From an uncultured Clostridia bacterium (GTDB lineage Bacteria; Bacillota; Clostridia; Lachnospirales; Lachnospiraceae), in assembly GCA_946623485.1 (NCBI GenBank), contig CAMORF010000169.1:1-5515 (forward strand): 5,515 bases of DNA, given 5' to 3'. Made by a program: the position numbers and the translations under genes. The notes under the pieces were generated by a model. That model ran no database searches, was not told the DNA's origin, and was given only the letters and a program-made list of their open reading frames with translations. Positions within the stretch are counted from its first letter, which is position 1. Every line of letters begins with the position of its first letter. Of the stretch, positions 5,443 through 5,515 are shown piece after piece.

Positions 5443-5470
5443 ATTATACCCCTTGTGCAGGCCATGTCTA
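5443..5470 (-). promoter_or_regulatory. Sigma-A-type promoter of asnS
   Basis: TAGACA (5470-5465, 5 of 6 consensus), a 16-base spacer and a perfect TATAAT (5448-5443). The predicted start near 5437-5436 gives a leader of only about 43 bases, which is too short for a T-box antiterminator. The 45 bases further upstream to the window edge show nothing I can assign. Confidence 0.85.
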
Positions 5471-5515
5471 CACTCACCGCAGGGAGCAATATCAGGACTC
5501 CGTCACCGGCAAAGC

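Overview
The window looks like chromosomal DNA from a Gram-positive anaerobe of the class Clostridia, most likely a Lachnospiraceae-type gut organism. The reasons are the rpsF-ssb-rpsR gene order, near-perfect AAGGAGG ribosome binding sites, sigma-A-type promoters, a class B sortase, and a secreted protein with an Ala/Pro/Glu/Thr/Gln repeat region. G+C is moderately high in the genes and visibly lower between them. I cannot name the genus. Every gene I can support lies on the minus strand, so transcription runs from high to low coordinates. The plus-strand open frames are shadows of these genes.

Reading in the direction of transcription: a consensus promoter (about 5443-5470) with a short leader drives asnS (asparaginyl-tRNA synthetase). 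A 253-base AT-richer gap with no clear promoter follows. Next come a class B sortase (srtB) with an unusual repeat-bearing linker, a 61-base gap holding a perfect 10-bp inverted repeat, and a Sir2-family NAD-dependent deacylase. A second strong promoter (1763-1791) and a leader with a candidate S6:S18-binding hairpin introduce the rpsF-ssb-rpsR operon, which is closed by an intrinsic terminator (448-477). A third promoter (386-414) drives a gene that runs off the left edge. That gene encodes an exported protein whose visible part is a signal peptide plus four 27-bp tandem repeats.

The genes are mainly housekeeping. asnS, rpsF and rpsR serve translation, and ssb serves replication and repair and sits between the two ribosomal protein genes, as is usual in Firmicutes. 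The sortase acts at the cell surface. The sirtuin removes acyl groups from proteins in the cytoplasm using NAD+. I see no functional link between sortase and sirtuin beyond adjacency.

I found no mobile element, CRISPR array, tRNA, toxin-antitoxin pair or defence system, and no convincing undescribed system. The points most worth checking are the extra residue after the Pro-Phe tip of SSB, the candidate autoregulatory leader of rpsF, the octapeptide-repeat linker of the sortase, the hairpin just upstream of the sirtuin ribosome binding site, and the hairpin at the predicted 5' end of the left-edge transcript.
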